Below are positions 16,174 to 24,216 of a stretch of DNA of 64,000 bases, in pieces. The notes under the pieces are model-generated. The model saw only the letters and a program-made list of their open reading frames with translations. It did no database searches and was not told the origin of the DNA. This DNA comes from Pirellula sp. Its GTDB lineage: Bacteria; Planctomycetota; Planctomycetia; Pirellulales; Lacipirellulaceae. The position numbers and the translations under genes are program-made. The stretch lies in assembly GCA_013822725.1 (NCBI GenBank), contig PNKX01000001.1, positions 1-64,000 on the forward strand, read 5' to 3'. Each line of letters begins with the position of its first letter. Positions within the stretch are counted from its first letter, which is position 1.

Positions 16174-16691
16174 TCCCCCGCCTCCTCTCCCCCGGCGATT
16201 TCACCCATCGCCCCCGCCGCGTGTGAAGCCGTCAACAACGTCGGTTCGACGTCGATCACCTGCGACTGTCCGATCGCTCCAGTGCACTCCGTGGTGATGT
16301 TGATCAGTTGCGTCAGCACCCGCTGCCGCCGCTCGACGTCGGGAATCTCGTTGACGATCAACTCCGCGAAGCGCTCGAGCGCCTCCCGCACAGCCTCCTG
16401 CAAACTTGGTCCGGCGGGACCAGTCGCCTTGTCGAGCCGCGCCTGCTGCTCCAACCACCAGACGCTCGTTCGCCAGTTCTTTTCATCGTTGGCCGCCTTG
16501 CGCACGTTCCCCATGTGAAGCAACACGGCCGTTCCCTCGGCCCGCAACAGCTCCTTCGCCAGCGTCTCGTCTCGCGCCGCTTCAGCCTCAAGCTCCTCAG
16601 GCGTCAGACCGAGATACTTCGCCCCCGCCGCACGAGGACAGCCCATGCGCAACAGTTCAACGATTCTGGATCGCTCAAATGAATCCAACAT
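16170..16691 (-). CDS. phage terminase small subunit-like protein
   Basis: A 173-residue protein with an N-terminal helical DNA-binding region (ERSRIVELLRMGCPRAAGAKYLGLTPEELEAEAARDE) as in small terminase subunits, then a long helix region. The second half is predicted to oligomerise. It would recognise the packaging site and activate the large subunit, whose start codon it overlaps by 4 bp. The assignment rests on position, length and the helix-turn-helix-like N-terminus. The preceding 27-bp gap from the ATPase-GNAT gene contains a family m repeat. Confidence 0.8.
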   Translation of the reverse strand: MLDSFERSRIVELLRMGCPRAAGAKYLGLTPEELEAEAARDETLAKELLRAEGTAVLLHMGNVRKAANDEKNWRTSVWWLEQQARLDKATGPAGPSLQEAVREALERFAELIVNEIPDVERRQRVLTQLINITTECTGAIGQSQVIDVEPTLLTASHAAGAMGEIAGGEEAGE

Positions 16692-16718
16692 GTCGCCCCC
16701 AGTCTCAAATCTCAGATT

Positions 16719-17855
16719 TCAAATCTCAGATCCCTCTCCTCCCACAAACTCAAACGAAACTACCGACCTCCCTGCCGAACTCCGATAGCTGGGGAATCGC
16801 TTCGATCCGCTCGCGCTCGATCCCGTCTTCTTCACGTTGACCGTCCGCCAATCGCTCGACCGCGCGCAGTGTCGAATCAACGCCGGATGACTGCTGGTGA
16901 CGTTGATGCGAAACCCCTCCGCGCGGTGGAGCGACGCCACCGCCGCGACGACGCGCATGCCGATCCCCATCCCCTGATAGTCGGGCAGCGTCACGATCCG
17001 CGTGAACCGCCGATGATTCCGCTTGGTGATCACCGGCAACGTCGCGCAGAACGTCACCGGCTCTCCCTCCCACGTCGCCAGGTAGCACCGTGCCCCCGGC
17101 GCGAGCGCCCCGCTCAGATAGTGATGACGCGCAAACATGCGCCACGGCGCCACGCCGCAGCGATAGATTTCAAGCTCGATCGCAGGCCGCCGAAGCCGCC
17201 TCCGTTGCAACTCGCCCGTCGCCATGTCGAGCACCCAGTCGGCCTCCAGCCACTCCGCCACGTCGTAATGACACGTCACCGCCACGAACCGACGTGCAAT
17301 GCTCCCGCGCCGAATCCCCTTCGCAATCGCCAGCGAACAAGCCCGCGCCACATTCCGATCCACCACGCTAGTAAACTCATCAAACGCCACGATTAGCCGC
17401 GACGCGCCAGCGGAGCGCTCCCCTACCGGGTCGCGGCTAACATCGCTCGCAACTGACAACGCCCACGCCAAATCGCACCGAAACCTCTCCCCGCAACTCA
17501 ACACCCGATACGGCTTCACCCACGAGGGCGGCGAACTGAACCCCACCGCCGTGAACAACTCGACCACCTGCCGCACCGGTACGTCGCCGAAGCAATCAAT
17601 CACCGCACGATCGTCCGGCCACTCCGCGCCGCGATAGAGCTGATCGCCGTAGAACTGTGATGCCACAGTGCTTTTGCCGCTCCCGGATGGGCCCACGATC
17701 AACCCCACGTCCCACGCTTCGTCGTCGCCAGGCAACTCCACCGCAAACCGCTCCGTCGCCTTATCCGACAACGAGACGTCGAACATCCCGGCGACTTGCT
17801 GGACGCGGAACGAATCGTAGACCGGACAACTCACGACAACGTCAAGACTCGGCAT
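16719..17855 (-). CDS. ABC-type ATPase fused to GNAT acetyltransferase
   Basis: A 378-residue two-domain protein of the kind described as an ABC-type ATPase fused to a predicted acetyltransferase (COG2401). The ATPase half has Walker A GPSGSGKST at about residues 54-62, an LSCGERFRCDLA signature near 125, Walker B LIVAFDEFTSVVD near 155-168 and a switch-like VTCHYD near 194. The GNAT half follows, with LPDYQGMGIGMRVV (acetyl-CoA-binding Q/RxxGxG/A type) near 296. There is no transmembrane segment, so it is not a transporter. It is known from phage and prophage-like loci with no clear role. It overlaps the ParB gene by 25 bp and lies just before terminase. Confidence 0.85.
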   Translation of the reverse strand: MPSLDVVVSCPVYDSFRVQQVAGMFDVSLSDKATERFAVELPGDDEAWDVGLIVGPSGSGKSTVASQFYGDQLYRGAEWPDDRAVIDCFGDVPVRQVVELFTAVGFSSPPSWVKPYRVLSCGERFRCDLAWALSVASDVSRDPVGERSAGASRLIVAFDEFTSVVDRNVARACSLAIAKGIRRGSIARRFVAVTCHYDVAEWLEADWVLDMATGELQRRRLRRPAIELEIYRCGVAPWRMFARHHYLSGALAPGARCYLATWEGEPVTFCATLPVITKRNHRRFTRIVTLPDYQGMGIGMRVVAAVASLHRAEGFRINVTSSHPALIRHCARSSDWRTVNVKKTGSSASGSKRFPSYRSSAGRSVVSFEFVGGEGSEI

Positions 17856-18391
17856 CGATAGCCCTCCTCGCGCATGCGTTCAAAAATCTCACGCTGATTC
17901 GCCTCGTCGCGACATTCGACGACGACCTGCCACGACTCCGGGATCACGACCTCCTCGCGTTCCATCGCCGCCTGTTCCGCCGTCTCGGTCGCCTGGCACA
18001 TCAGCCCCTTGAGCAACTCCTCCACCCCCGGGTTGATGAACTCTGCATCCTTCAGCAACGCCGCGAGTTGTTCATGGTCCGGCTCCGCCAGCGCCGCGAC
18101 CGAGTCGTGCGTCAGCAGAATTTTGTCCGCCTCGGCCGCCGTCACGTCGAGCACCAACACCGGCACGACTGCATCGGGCGTCGTCTCCGCGCGGAGATGG
18201 CCGTCGATCAATTGCAGCGAACCATCCTCGAGCTCCCGCGCCAGCAGTGCCCCGGCGTAACCGACCTCGGCGAGCAACCCACGCAGCGCGTCACGCTGCG
18301 CCGCCGGATGCGTCCGCCAGTTACGCGGGTTCGGCTGCAGCTCCCGCGCGGGCACCCGCCGCAGCTCACGGATCCGATCGCGAATTTCCAT
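17831..18391 (-). CDS. ParB-like nuclease/partition domain protein
   Basis: A 186-residue protein with the N-terminal ParB domain pattern: VPARELQPNPRNWRTHPAAQRDALRGLLAEVGY then DGSLQLIDGHLRAE (IDGHxR motif near residue 67) and VLVLDVTAAEADKILLTHDS. In phages, ParB-like proteins next to ATPase-GNAT and terminase genes are common and may act in DNA modification or packaging. The start at 18391 is preferred because of AAGGAAA upstream and because the longer frame adds only 11 residues. Its start overlaps the end of the one-TM protein gene, and its end overlaps the ATPase-GNAT gene. Confidence 0.85.
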   Translation of the reverse strand: MEIRDRIRELRRVPARELQPNPRNWRTHPAAQRDALRGLLAEVGYAGALLARELEDGSLQLIDGHLRAETTPDAVVPVLVLDVTAAEADKILLTHDSVAALAEPDHEQLAALLKDAEFINPGVEELLKGLMCQATETAEQAAMEREEVVIPESWQVVVECRDEANQREIFERMREEGYRCRVLTLS

Positions 18392-18689
18392 ATTGATTTC
18401 CTTGCTGCATCCCAATCGCGTCAACCACGTCGTTCGCCACGTACCCCAGCGCCATCCCCAGCAGCGCCACCATTGCGATCCACGTTCGCCGCAGGACCAT
18501 CATCCAGCCCACGAGCCCCAGCTCATCGCCGCGCCCGCGCAGCGTTTCGTCGATCGATGCAATCATCTGCGCGTGCTCCCTCAGTTCGCGATGAACCGTT
18601 CCCGCCCCGTCGGCGTGGTAGCCCAGCTCGTTCCGCAAGAACGCCGCGAGATGAACCACCTGCGTTTCCAGTTCGTGCTGACAGTCCAT
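18366..18689 (-). CDS. small one-TM protein of the head module
   Basis: A 107-residue protein with a soluble helical N-terminus (about 60 residues) and one hydrophobic segment near residues 66-87 (MVLRRTWIAMVALLGMALGYVANDVV). It could be a holin-like or membrane-anchoring protein, but no family is recognised and a single segment with a long soluble part is not typical of holins. It overlaps the ParB start by 26 bp, so the genes are coupled. Confidence 0.6.
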   Translation of the reverse strand: MDCQHELETQVVHLAAFLRNELGYHADGAGTVHRELREHAQMIASIDETLRGRGDELGLVGWMMVLRRTWIAMVALLGMALGYVANDVVDAIGMQQGNQYGNSRSDP

Positions 18690-18712
18690 CGCGATTGTTC
18701 TCTCTGTATTTG

Positions 18713-18796
18713 CAGCCCCCGGCTCCGCCGGGGGGTCGCGCTGCCAGCGTCTACGGCATGGTGCGCTACCCCCGGCCAGAGGCCGGGGCTGAAAGA
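18713..18796. repeat. family g palindrome
   Basis: Arms cagcccccggctccgccgg (about 18712-18735) and ccccggccagaggccgggg (18769-18788). Confidence 0.85.
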
Positions 18797-18800
18797 ACGT

Positions 18801-19489
18801 CTACCGAACCGCCGCCGCGGCCGCCTTGCCCGACTCCGTCTTCAAATTCGGCGAATCCCCCGGCCCCTGCGGTTCTTCCGTCGGCCGCACGCCAGAAGCC
18901 ATATCAACGCGATTGGCGTCGCCCGCGAATGCCTTCAGGTACTCCAGCACCTGGACGTAGCTGCCGTACATCCGCATCGAGTCCTTCACATAGATGAAAG
19001 ACGTCCGGAAGCGACTCTCCAGCCGCGTCCAGTTGACGACGGCGCGATCGATCGCGCCGAGTAGCACCAGCGCGTTCTGGCTGCGGAAGTTCAGCTGGCT
19101 CCCCAACGGGATGTTGGCGTCGCTCCCATCGACCGACCATGGCAGGTTCACGAGCCCGCCCGGCGCCTCTTGGATCTCGTCGCCCCAAACGGCGCCGTCG
19201 AACCGAGCAGCGTTTCGTTCGAGTTGATCGCCCGCTCGATGAGATCGCCCAGCGGCGTCTTCTCCGGGTTGTACGTCACGCGGCGCCGCATCCGATCGCA
19301 CGCGAGCAGATGCTCGACGTAGTGGTCCTTCGTCGTCTCGTCGAGCCCGCCGCGAACGCCGAACTCGTCGTTGGCGACCACCTCGCTCCGAAAGTCGAAG
19401 AGCGGTCCTGGCGCCGCCAAGATGTGGAGGTTTCGAAACTCCGTGATGATTCTGCGAAACTGTTCTTTCCCAGGGTCGCCGGCAGGCAT
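18801..19489 (-). pseudogene. frameshifted unknown protein of phage-like module
   Basis: The first 113 codons from 19489 (MPAGDPGKEQFRRIITEFRN) and the last 130 codons to 18801 are in different frames but read as one protein: ...LIERAINSNETLL continues as RFDGAVWGDEIQEAPGG in the other frame. The switch lies at about 19190-19215, so one base is missing or extra. The joined product would be about 230 residues, with a VNLPWSVDGSDANIPLGSQLNF segment and a helical FRTSFIYVKDSMRMYGSYVQVLEYLKAF end. I recognise no family. A real mutation, a sequencing error and a programmed frameshift are all possible. Confidence 0.65.
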
Positions 19490-19527
19490 GATGGCCTCCT
19501 TTGTAAAGTGAAACAGGTTTGAAATGG

Positions 19528-19648
19528 TCGGACTTAGTTAAGTTCAAATGCTGAATGCTGAATGCTGAAGGATGCATGCGAAGAGGAGAAATCAAGCGTT
19601 GAGTATTCCCTTTCCGCATTCAGCATTCAGCATTCATTCTTCAGCATT
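19528..19648. repeat. family n palindrome (TGAATGCTGAA)
   Basis: Arms CAAATGCTGAATGCTGAATG (from 19546) and TTCAGCATTCAGCATTCA (19619-19636). Confidence 0.8.
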
Positions 19649-21151
19649 AATCTCGAATTTCGTCGGCGCGATCTCATTAAACCGCTCGCGCAGTTCGCGT
19701 CTCAGCCCATCGGCCCAGGCGACTTGATGCGGATCAGCGTCGCTTTCGGCAAGCGCGTCGAGCCGGTCGAGCGCAAGGCGTCCTGCAACCGCGTCTTGTA
19801 GCGGGTCACGTCCTTCCAACTGTGAAAGTCGTAGAAGTTCGCGAGCCTCGCGATCGTCACGCTCGATCGGCGACTGCTCGTCGATGACGATGCTCGTCCC
19901 GTTGTCGAGGCCACCGCCGTCTTGAAACGCCGTGTCCGCAGCGGCGGTCGCCTCCGTGGAAAGACTGGGCCGCGAGTCATGAGGAGCGAGTCGCGAGTCC
20001 GAAGATTCAGTAATGCGTGATGTTGGTTCTTCCTCTCGCAACTCGCTCCTCAAAACTCGCCGCTTTCGCTTCTGGATGCGCCGGCCGAGCAGCCAACCGC
20101 CGACGCTCGACGCGGCGATGATGCCCCAACCGGCAGGGCCACTCACGCCAAGCAGCGTCGTTGCCAGCATGGCCACCGCGCGGGCGGCGCCACTCCAACT
20201 CGTCGGCAACTCGCCGCTCGCGCCGCCGCCAATTACAGGCGTCGACGGAACAGGTCGTGACTCCATCGCATCAAGCCGCGCAGCGATCGCCGCCATCGCA
20301 TCGCCGCACTCGCACGATCGACCCGGCGATTCAACGACTGGCGGCGTCGCCGGAGTCGTCACCATTGGCGTTTGCGGTCCGCCGCCAATCAGCGGACAGG
20401 TTCCATCAGGACAAACAAGTCCGCCGCGCGGCGCATTCGCCAATGGCGACGACGCTCCGCCATTCGCGCGCCGCCCCAACACACGATCCAAAAACCGACC
20501 TAACGGCCGGCCCGTGCTGGCGTAGGTGACGCCGCCGCTTTCGCCCCATATCACCGCGACGAGCCGGCCGCGGTTGTCGAACACGCCGCCCCCCGAATCG
20601 CCTGACCGCACCGCGCCGCCGATCCGCACGCTCGTTTGGCCGGGACCTTCCGAGTAGCCAAGCGTCGGCCCCGCGACGCAGCGATAGGCGCCGCTGGGAC
20701 CGAAGCCGCACGCCGTGAGGTTACCGGCGACGCCCGTCTGTTGATTCCCCTCGACGGCCGGCCCCACGGGGCGCGAGATCTCCAGCGCGGCTAGGTCGGC
20801 CTGTTGATCGATCGCGACAACGAGCGCACCATGACGCTTTCCGTTGGGGAACTCGACGACAACTTGGCCCGTCCCTTCGGTGAACAAATGCGCGCAAGTC
20901 AGCACCAATCCGCGTTCGCCGCTCGCCGTGACGTCGATGAGCGTGCCGCTGCCGACGTTGGCCCCGCCGGAGAGTTGAATGTGAATGCGGCACGAAGCGG
21001 CAGTTGGCGCCGTTTGCACGCTCTGGCAATATCGAACGGCAGGCCGATCAAGCACTTCCAGCGACAAGCCCTGCAGCGACCAAACCAGGGCCGCCACGGC
21101 CGCGATCGCCAATTCGCTTCCCACAAATTGCGTTTGCAAGTTGTTCTTCAT
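19634..21151 (-). CDS. membrane-associated trypsin-like serine protease
   Basis: A 505-residue protein. An N-terminal hydrophobic stretch (LAIAAVAALVWSLQG) serves as signal or anchor. The protease domain has all three catalytic residues: His in LTCAHLFTEG, Asp in IDQQADLAALEI and Ser in VRSGDSGGGVFD (about residues 86, 113 and 198). A Pro/Thr linker, two adjoining hydrophobic segments (VAMLATTLLGVSGPAG and WGIIAASSVGGWLLG) and a basic/acidic cytoplasmic-type tail follow. It sits at the upstream end of the head module. The start at 21151 overlaps the papain-like gene's stop (TGATG). A palindrome lies in-frame in the tail region, and its reading frame adds no stop. Confidence 0.8.
   Translation of the reverse strand: MKNNLQTQFVGSELAIAAVAALVWSLQGLSLEVLDRPAVRYCQSVQTAPTAASCRIHIQLSGGANVGSGTLIDVTASGERGLVLTCAHLFTEGTGQVVVEFPNGKRHGALVVAIDQQADLAALEISRPVGPAVEGNQQTGVAGNLTACGFGPSGAYRCVAGPTLGYSEGPGQTSVRIGGAVRSGDSGGGVFDNRGRLVAVIWGESGGVTYASTGRPLGRFLDRVLGRRANGGASSPLANAPRGGLVCPDGTCPLIGGGPQTPMVTTPATPPVVESPGRSCECGDAMAAIAARLDAMESRPVPSTPVIGGGASGELPTSWSGAARAVAMLATTLLGVSGPAGWGIIAASSVGGWLLGRRIQKRKRRVLRSELREEEPTSRITESSDSRLAPHDSRPSLSTEATAAADTAFQDGGGLDNGTSIVIDEQSPIERDDREARELLRLSQLEGRDPLQDAVAGRLALDRLDALAESDADPHQVAWADGLRRELRERFNEIAPTKFEINAEE
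19971..20062. repeat. palindrome inside trypsin-like gene
   Basis: Arms cgcgagtcatgaggagcgag (19971 onward) and tctcgcaactcgctcctcaa (20034 onward) are near-perfect inverted copies. They lie in-frame within the protease gene. Confidence 0.8.
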
Positions 21152-21729
21152 CACACGCCCCCCAACGTGAACCGATAGCGATAGAACGGACTCCGCGCCA
21201 AATCGGCCGGCTCGGTAAGTCGATCCGCCAGGTGCGGCACCGGATCGACGCCGCCGCCAATCCGGTCGGCCATCGCACAGGCTTGCGAACAAAACGGCGG
21301 CTGGTCCGCCACGCGCCGATCGTCGCTGTCGGCGTGCATCCAGAGCCGCCAGACCGGCAAGTGGCGCAGCGCCGCGAGCCACACGCCGCGATAGCCGTAA
21401 TCGCATCCAGCAAGCCGCCGGATGAATCGCACGGCGCCGCGACGATCGAACTCCCGCCAGCGCAAGCTCGGATTGACCTCAAAGACATCGATCAAGCCAG
21501 GATGCTTCGCCACCTGGCTTTCGAGCGTCACCGCGCGGCCCCCCTTCAACTCGCGCACCTCGCAGCAGAAGAGGTCGTTCCCCCACCACACGGCCCGGCC
21601 GGCGTGGGTGTAGTCGCTGCGTCCCGCGACGGCGATCAGCCGCGCGATCGCTCCCCGGCCGCGAAAGAGCAGCAGATCGCCATCTTTGATTTGCCCGCCC
21701 ACTGCAGACAAATTGACGTGACATCGCAT
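21151..21729 (-). CDS. permuted papain-like (YiiX/NlpC-P60-type) peptidase
   Basis: A 192-residue protein with the pattern of the YiiX/permuted NlpC-P60 branch: GDLLLFRGRG near residues 17-26, then SDYTHAGRAVWW (His38-type motif), DVFEVN and a C-terminal FCSQACAMADRIGG with the cysteine. In this permuted fold His precedes Cys, as here. Such enzymes hydrolyse amide or ester bonds, often in cell-wall material or lipids, and phage forms may act in lysis or entry. The start at 21729 has GGGGGAAG as ribosome binding site. It is the first gene of the leftward module, 37 bp after a terminator-like hairpin. Confidence 0.72.
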   Translation of the reverse strand: MRCHVNLSAVGGQIKDGDLLLFRGRGAIARLIAVAGRSDYTHAGRAVWWGNDLFCCEVRELKGGRAVTLESQVAKHPGLIDVFEVNPSLRWREFDRRGAVRFIRRLAGCDYGYRGVWLAALRHLPVWRLWMHADSDDRRVADQPPFCSQACAMADRIGGGVDPVPHLADRLTEPADLARSPFYRYRFTLGGV

Positions 21730-21765
21730 TGGACTTCCCCCTTCCTCGCTTGCCGCAAGCGCACG

Positions 21766-21809
21766 AAAAAAGCCCGCCGCCGATCCGGATGGATCAGCGG
21801 CGGGCTTTC
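21766..21809 (-). terminator. hairpin plus T-run upstream of module
   Basis: On the minus strand a GCCCGCCGC stem pairs with GCGGCGGGC and is followed by six T. It lies 37 bp before the papain-like start codon and would stop transcription coming from the right, or act as an attenuator. Confidence 0.75.
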
Positions 21810-22236
21810 GCGGATGGCCGATGTGCTCGACCCCCGCTCGATACCGTTTGACTGTGAATGCGACTCTAGCGGAGTGGGTGGCCCATTTTCAAGAGAGTAG
21901 TTTGCAGAATTATTTCTGCGACTTTTTTACAAAAAAGTCGCCACGCGCGGCCAGTTTTAGAGAGCCAGTGCAGCGATTTGACGAAGGCAACTCTTCGGGA
22001 GGGCGAGACTCCCGCCGAGCCGCAAGAGATTGAACCGACTTGAAATCTTGTGGCTCCCTCCCCCTTGAGGGAGCAACGAGCACGGTCGCCAGCGGCGATC
22101 GAGTGCAGGCGATAGTCCGTGCGCAGCACCGGGCTGGGGAGGGGGTGGAACCCTGGTACACGGCTCTATCACCCTTCCCTAACCCTCCCCCTCAAGGGGA
22201 GGGGACCAGAGGAGTTGGATGTGCGAGTTGCGTTAG
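21810..22236. repeat. gap with family j half and family u palindrome
   Basis: No gene is seen. At 21997-22024 there is a family j half arm (gggagggcgagactcccgcc). At 22052-22076 and 22183-22205 there is a family u pair (ctccctcccccttgagggag and its complement). Confidence 0.7.
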
Positions 22237-23364
22237 CTACCGCGCCGTCGTCGTTGCGCGGCTCGCGATGCGGCCGTTATAGTCGCGTTCGTAGGCGCTG
22301 AACTCGGCATAGACGGGGAAATGATCGGACACCATCTCGGCCTGCGCCTGCGTCATATTAAGCGGCTGCGCGTAGTTGTAAACGCCCGAGCGGCCCATGT
22401 ACTCGGTGGTCGACGAGGCGTGAATCAGCAGGTTGTCGTAAAGGGCGTTTTGGCGCGTGTTGCTGAAAACTCCCGCGCCGCGGACGAGCGGCTTCAAATC
22501 GGGAATCATCCCGAGACGAGTCTGGCCCATCTTTTGGTCGTCGGCGTTGAAGTCGCCCAGCATGATGACGTCGTCTTCGTTCCCGCCGGCGCGGCGGACG
22601 ACGCGGTAGACCTCGGCGAGCGCTTCCAGTTCTTGCGTCAGCACCGGAGCGTCGGGATCGGTGTGAACGTTCACCAGCGTAAAGGTGAAGGCAACGCTCG
22701 AATCGACCTTGGTGCTGAAGCTGGCCACGAGCGGCTCGCGATGGAGCAGGTTGTCGGGATCGCCCACCGTGTAAACGCTGACGCGATCGACCATGATCTT
22801 GTCGGTATTGAAGACGTAGGCGTATTGCTCGGTCGACTTGCTGTTGCCAAGCCGCGGGCCGACGACGTAGTCGTAGTGAGCGCCCGCCGAATTAATCAGG
22901 CGGACGAAATCTTCCATATGCCTGTCGTTCTGCGTGCGAATCTCTTGAATCGCAACGACGTCGAACTGTTGCACGATTTTGGCCAAAGTGTGAGCGACGC
23001 GCGAATCGCTGAGCTTCTTGTCGCCGAAGACTTGAATGTTGAACGACGCGATCCGAATGGTCGGCCCATCGTTCAGTTGCGGAGCGGCGCCGCCGATGGT
23101 GACCGGCATGTTGGCCGTGGTTGCCTGCGGAAACGCCGGGGGATTGGCCGGCGCGGTAGCGCCGGGATTCCACGCGCCAGGCCCCGCGTTGGTGGCCGCG
23201 GCTGGCGTCGCCGGCAGGTTCGCATCAACGGCCAGTTGGTCGAGACCGCCGCCGCTGAGGAACATCCAAACGCCGCCGCCGAGGGCGATCATCGTGGCGA
23301 GTGATAATAAACGTTGCACGGCCCGCTCCTTGGGCGCGAGAGATGAAAGCAAATCCGTTCGCAA
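22237..23364 (-). CDS. endonuclease/exonuclease/phosphatase family protein
   Basis: A 375-residue protein of the DNase I-like superfamily. An N-terminal hydrophobic segment (residues 18-38) and a Pro/Ala-rich linker precede the enzyme domain, so it is probably exported or membrane-anchored. The catalytic fold has RIASFNIQVFGDKKL (first strand with Asn), VVAIQEIRT (Glu), VNVHTDPDAP (His), IMLGDFNAD (Asp/Asn) and the C-terminal VSDHFPVYAEF (Asp-His). Members cut DNA or dephosphorylate lipids. The substrate here is unclear. Another start near M25 would place the hydrophobic stretch at the very N-terminus. Confidence 0.88.
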   Translation of the reverse strand: MRTDLLSSLAPKERAVQRLLSLATMIALGGGVWMFLSGGGLDQLAVDANLPATPAAATNAGPGAWNPGATAPANPPAFPQATTANMPVTIGGAAPQLNDGPTIRIASFNIQVFGDKKLSDSRVAHTLAKIVQQFDVVAIQEIRTQNDRHMEDFVRLINSAGAHYDYVVGPRLGNSKSTEQYAYVFNTDKIMVDRVSVYTVGDPDNLLHREPLVASFSTKVDSSVAFTFTLVNVHTDPDAPVLTQELEALAEVYRVVRRAGGNEDDVIMLGDFNADDQKMGQTRLGMIPDLKPLVRGAGVFSNTRQNALYDNLLIHASSTTEYMGRSGVYNYAQPLNMTQAQAEMVSDHFPVYAEFSAYERDYNGRIASRATTTAR

Positions 23365-23512
23365 ACGCCGCGTTCAGCGCAGCCACTCGCGGTCTCAGCC
23401 AACCGTCGAGCGCGCGAGACGACGGGGCCGTTGGGGCGAGAGGCGGCGGAAGAGTACCGCACGCGGAGCATTGAGGCGAGAGAAGATAGGCAACGCCGTC
23501 GGCATGCTATCA

Positions 23513-23626
23513 ATGGGAGGGCGAGGCTCCCGCCGAGCCGCCGATTGACTCGGCCCCATTTGGCGCTGGAAAAGAGACGCTATCTCTTGCGGCGGCTCGG
23601 CGGGAGCCTCGCCCTCCCATCTAGGT
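23513..23626. repeat. family j palindrome
   Basis: Arms tgggagggcgaggctcccgc (from 23515) and gcgggagcctcgccctccca (ending 23621) are perfect complements, with a short spacer of about 65 bp. Confidence 0.85.
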
Positions 23627-23630
23627 TGCG

Positions 23631-24155
23631 CTACGACTTCGCTGCTAGCTTCACCAGATGGCCCAGTTCGGGGACAATCAGTCGCTCCATGGCCAGTCGC
23701 ACCCCGGCCGTCGACCCCGGCATCAAGAAAACGACGGTGCGATCGACCATCCCGGCGCAGGCGCGGCTCAACATCGCCGCGGCGCCAATCTCTTGATAGC
23801 TCAGCACGCGAAAGAGCTCGCCGAAGCCGGGAAGCTCCTTCGTGAAAAGTGCGGCGACCGCTTCGGGCGTCTGATCCCGCGGGGCGACGCCCGTGCCGCC
23901 TGTCAGCAAGATGGCGGCGATTTCGGGACGAGCGGCCAGCTCTCGAACCAAGGCTGCGACGGCGCTCGGCTCGTCGGGGACGATCGAACGTGCAGCGACA
24001 GCGTGCCCCGCCGCGGCCAAAAGCTCGGCAATCAGGTCGCCGCTCCGGTCGTCGGCCGCCGTTCGCGTGTCGCTGACGGTCACGACGCCGCAACCCACGG
24101 ATCGAGCCGCTTGGGCGTGATGCTCGGCGGCGGCGGGGCTATCGTAGCGGCTCAT
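23631..24155 (-). CDS. molybdenum cofactor biosynthesis protein, MogA/MoaB family
   Basis: A 174-residue enzyme of the MoaB/MogA family that adenylates molybdopterin before metal insertion. It shows VTVSDTRT (residues 19-26), DRSGDLIAELLAAAGH, ILLTGGTGVAPRDQTPEAV (the TGGTGxxxRDxTPEA signature) and MPGSTAGVRLAM near the C-terminus. The open frame reaches 24290 through repeat family a (LALLALLALLASLAV), which would give a false signal peptide, so I use ATG at 24155 because the family starts there. It is a single gene with no other cofactor genes in view. Confidence 0.9.
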   Translation of the reverse strand: MSRYDSPAAAEHHAQAARSVGCGVVTVSDTRTAADDRSGDLIAELLAAAGHAVAARSIVPDEPSAVAALVRELAARPEIAAILLTGGTGVAPRDQTPEAVAALFTKELPGFGELFRVLSYQEIGAAAMLSRACAGMVDRTVVFLMPGSTAGVRLAMERLIVPELGHLVKLAAKS

Positions 24156-24216
24156 GACGGGTTGCACCGATTTCGCGGGTAGGACGGGGGCTATCGCAGG
24201 AGAACTGTAGAAATCA

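Noticed and set aside
8996..21729. Complete prophage with att sites
   Set aside because: No integrase, no tail genes, no tRNA target and no flanking direct repeats were seen.
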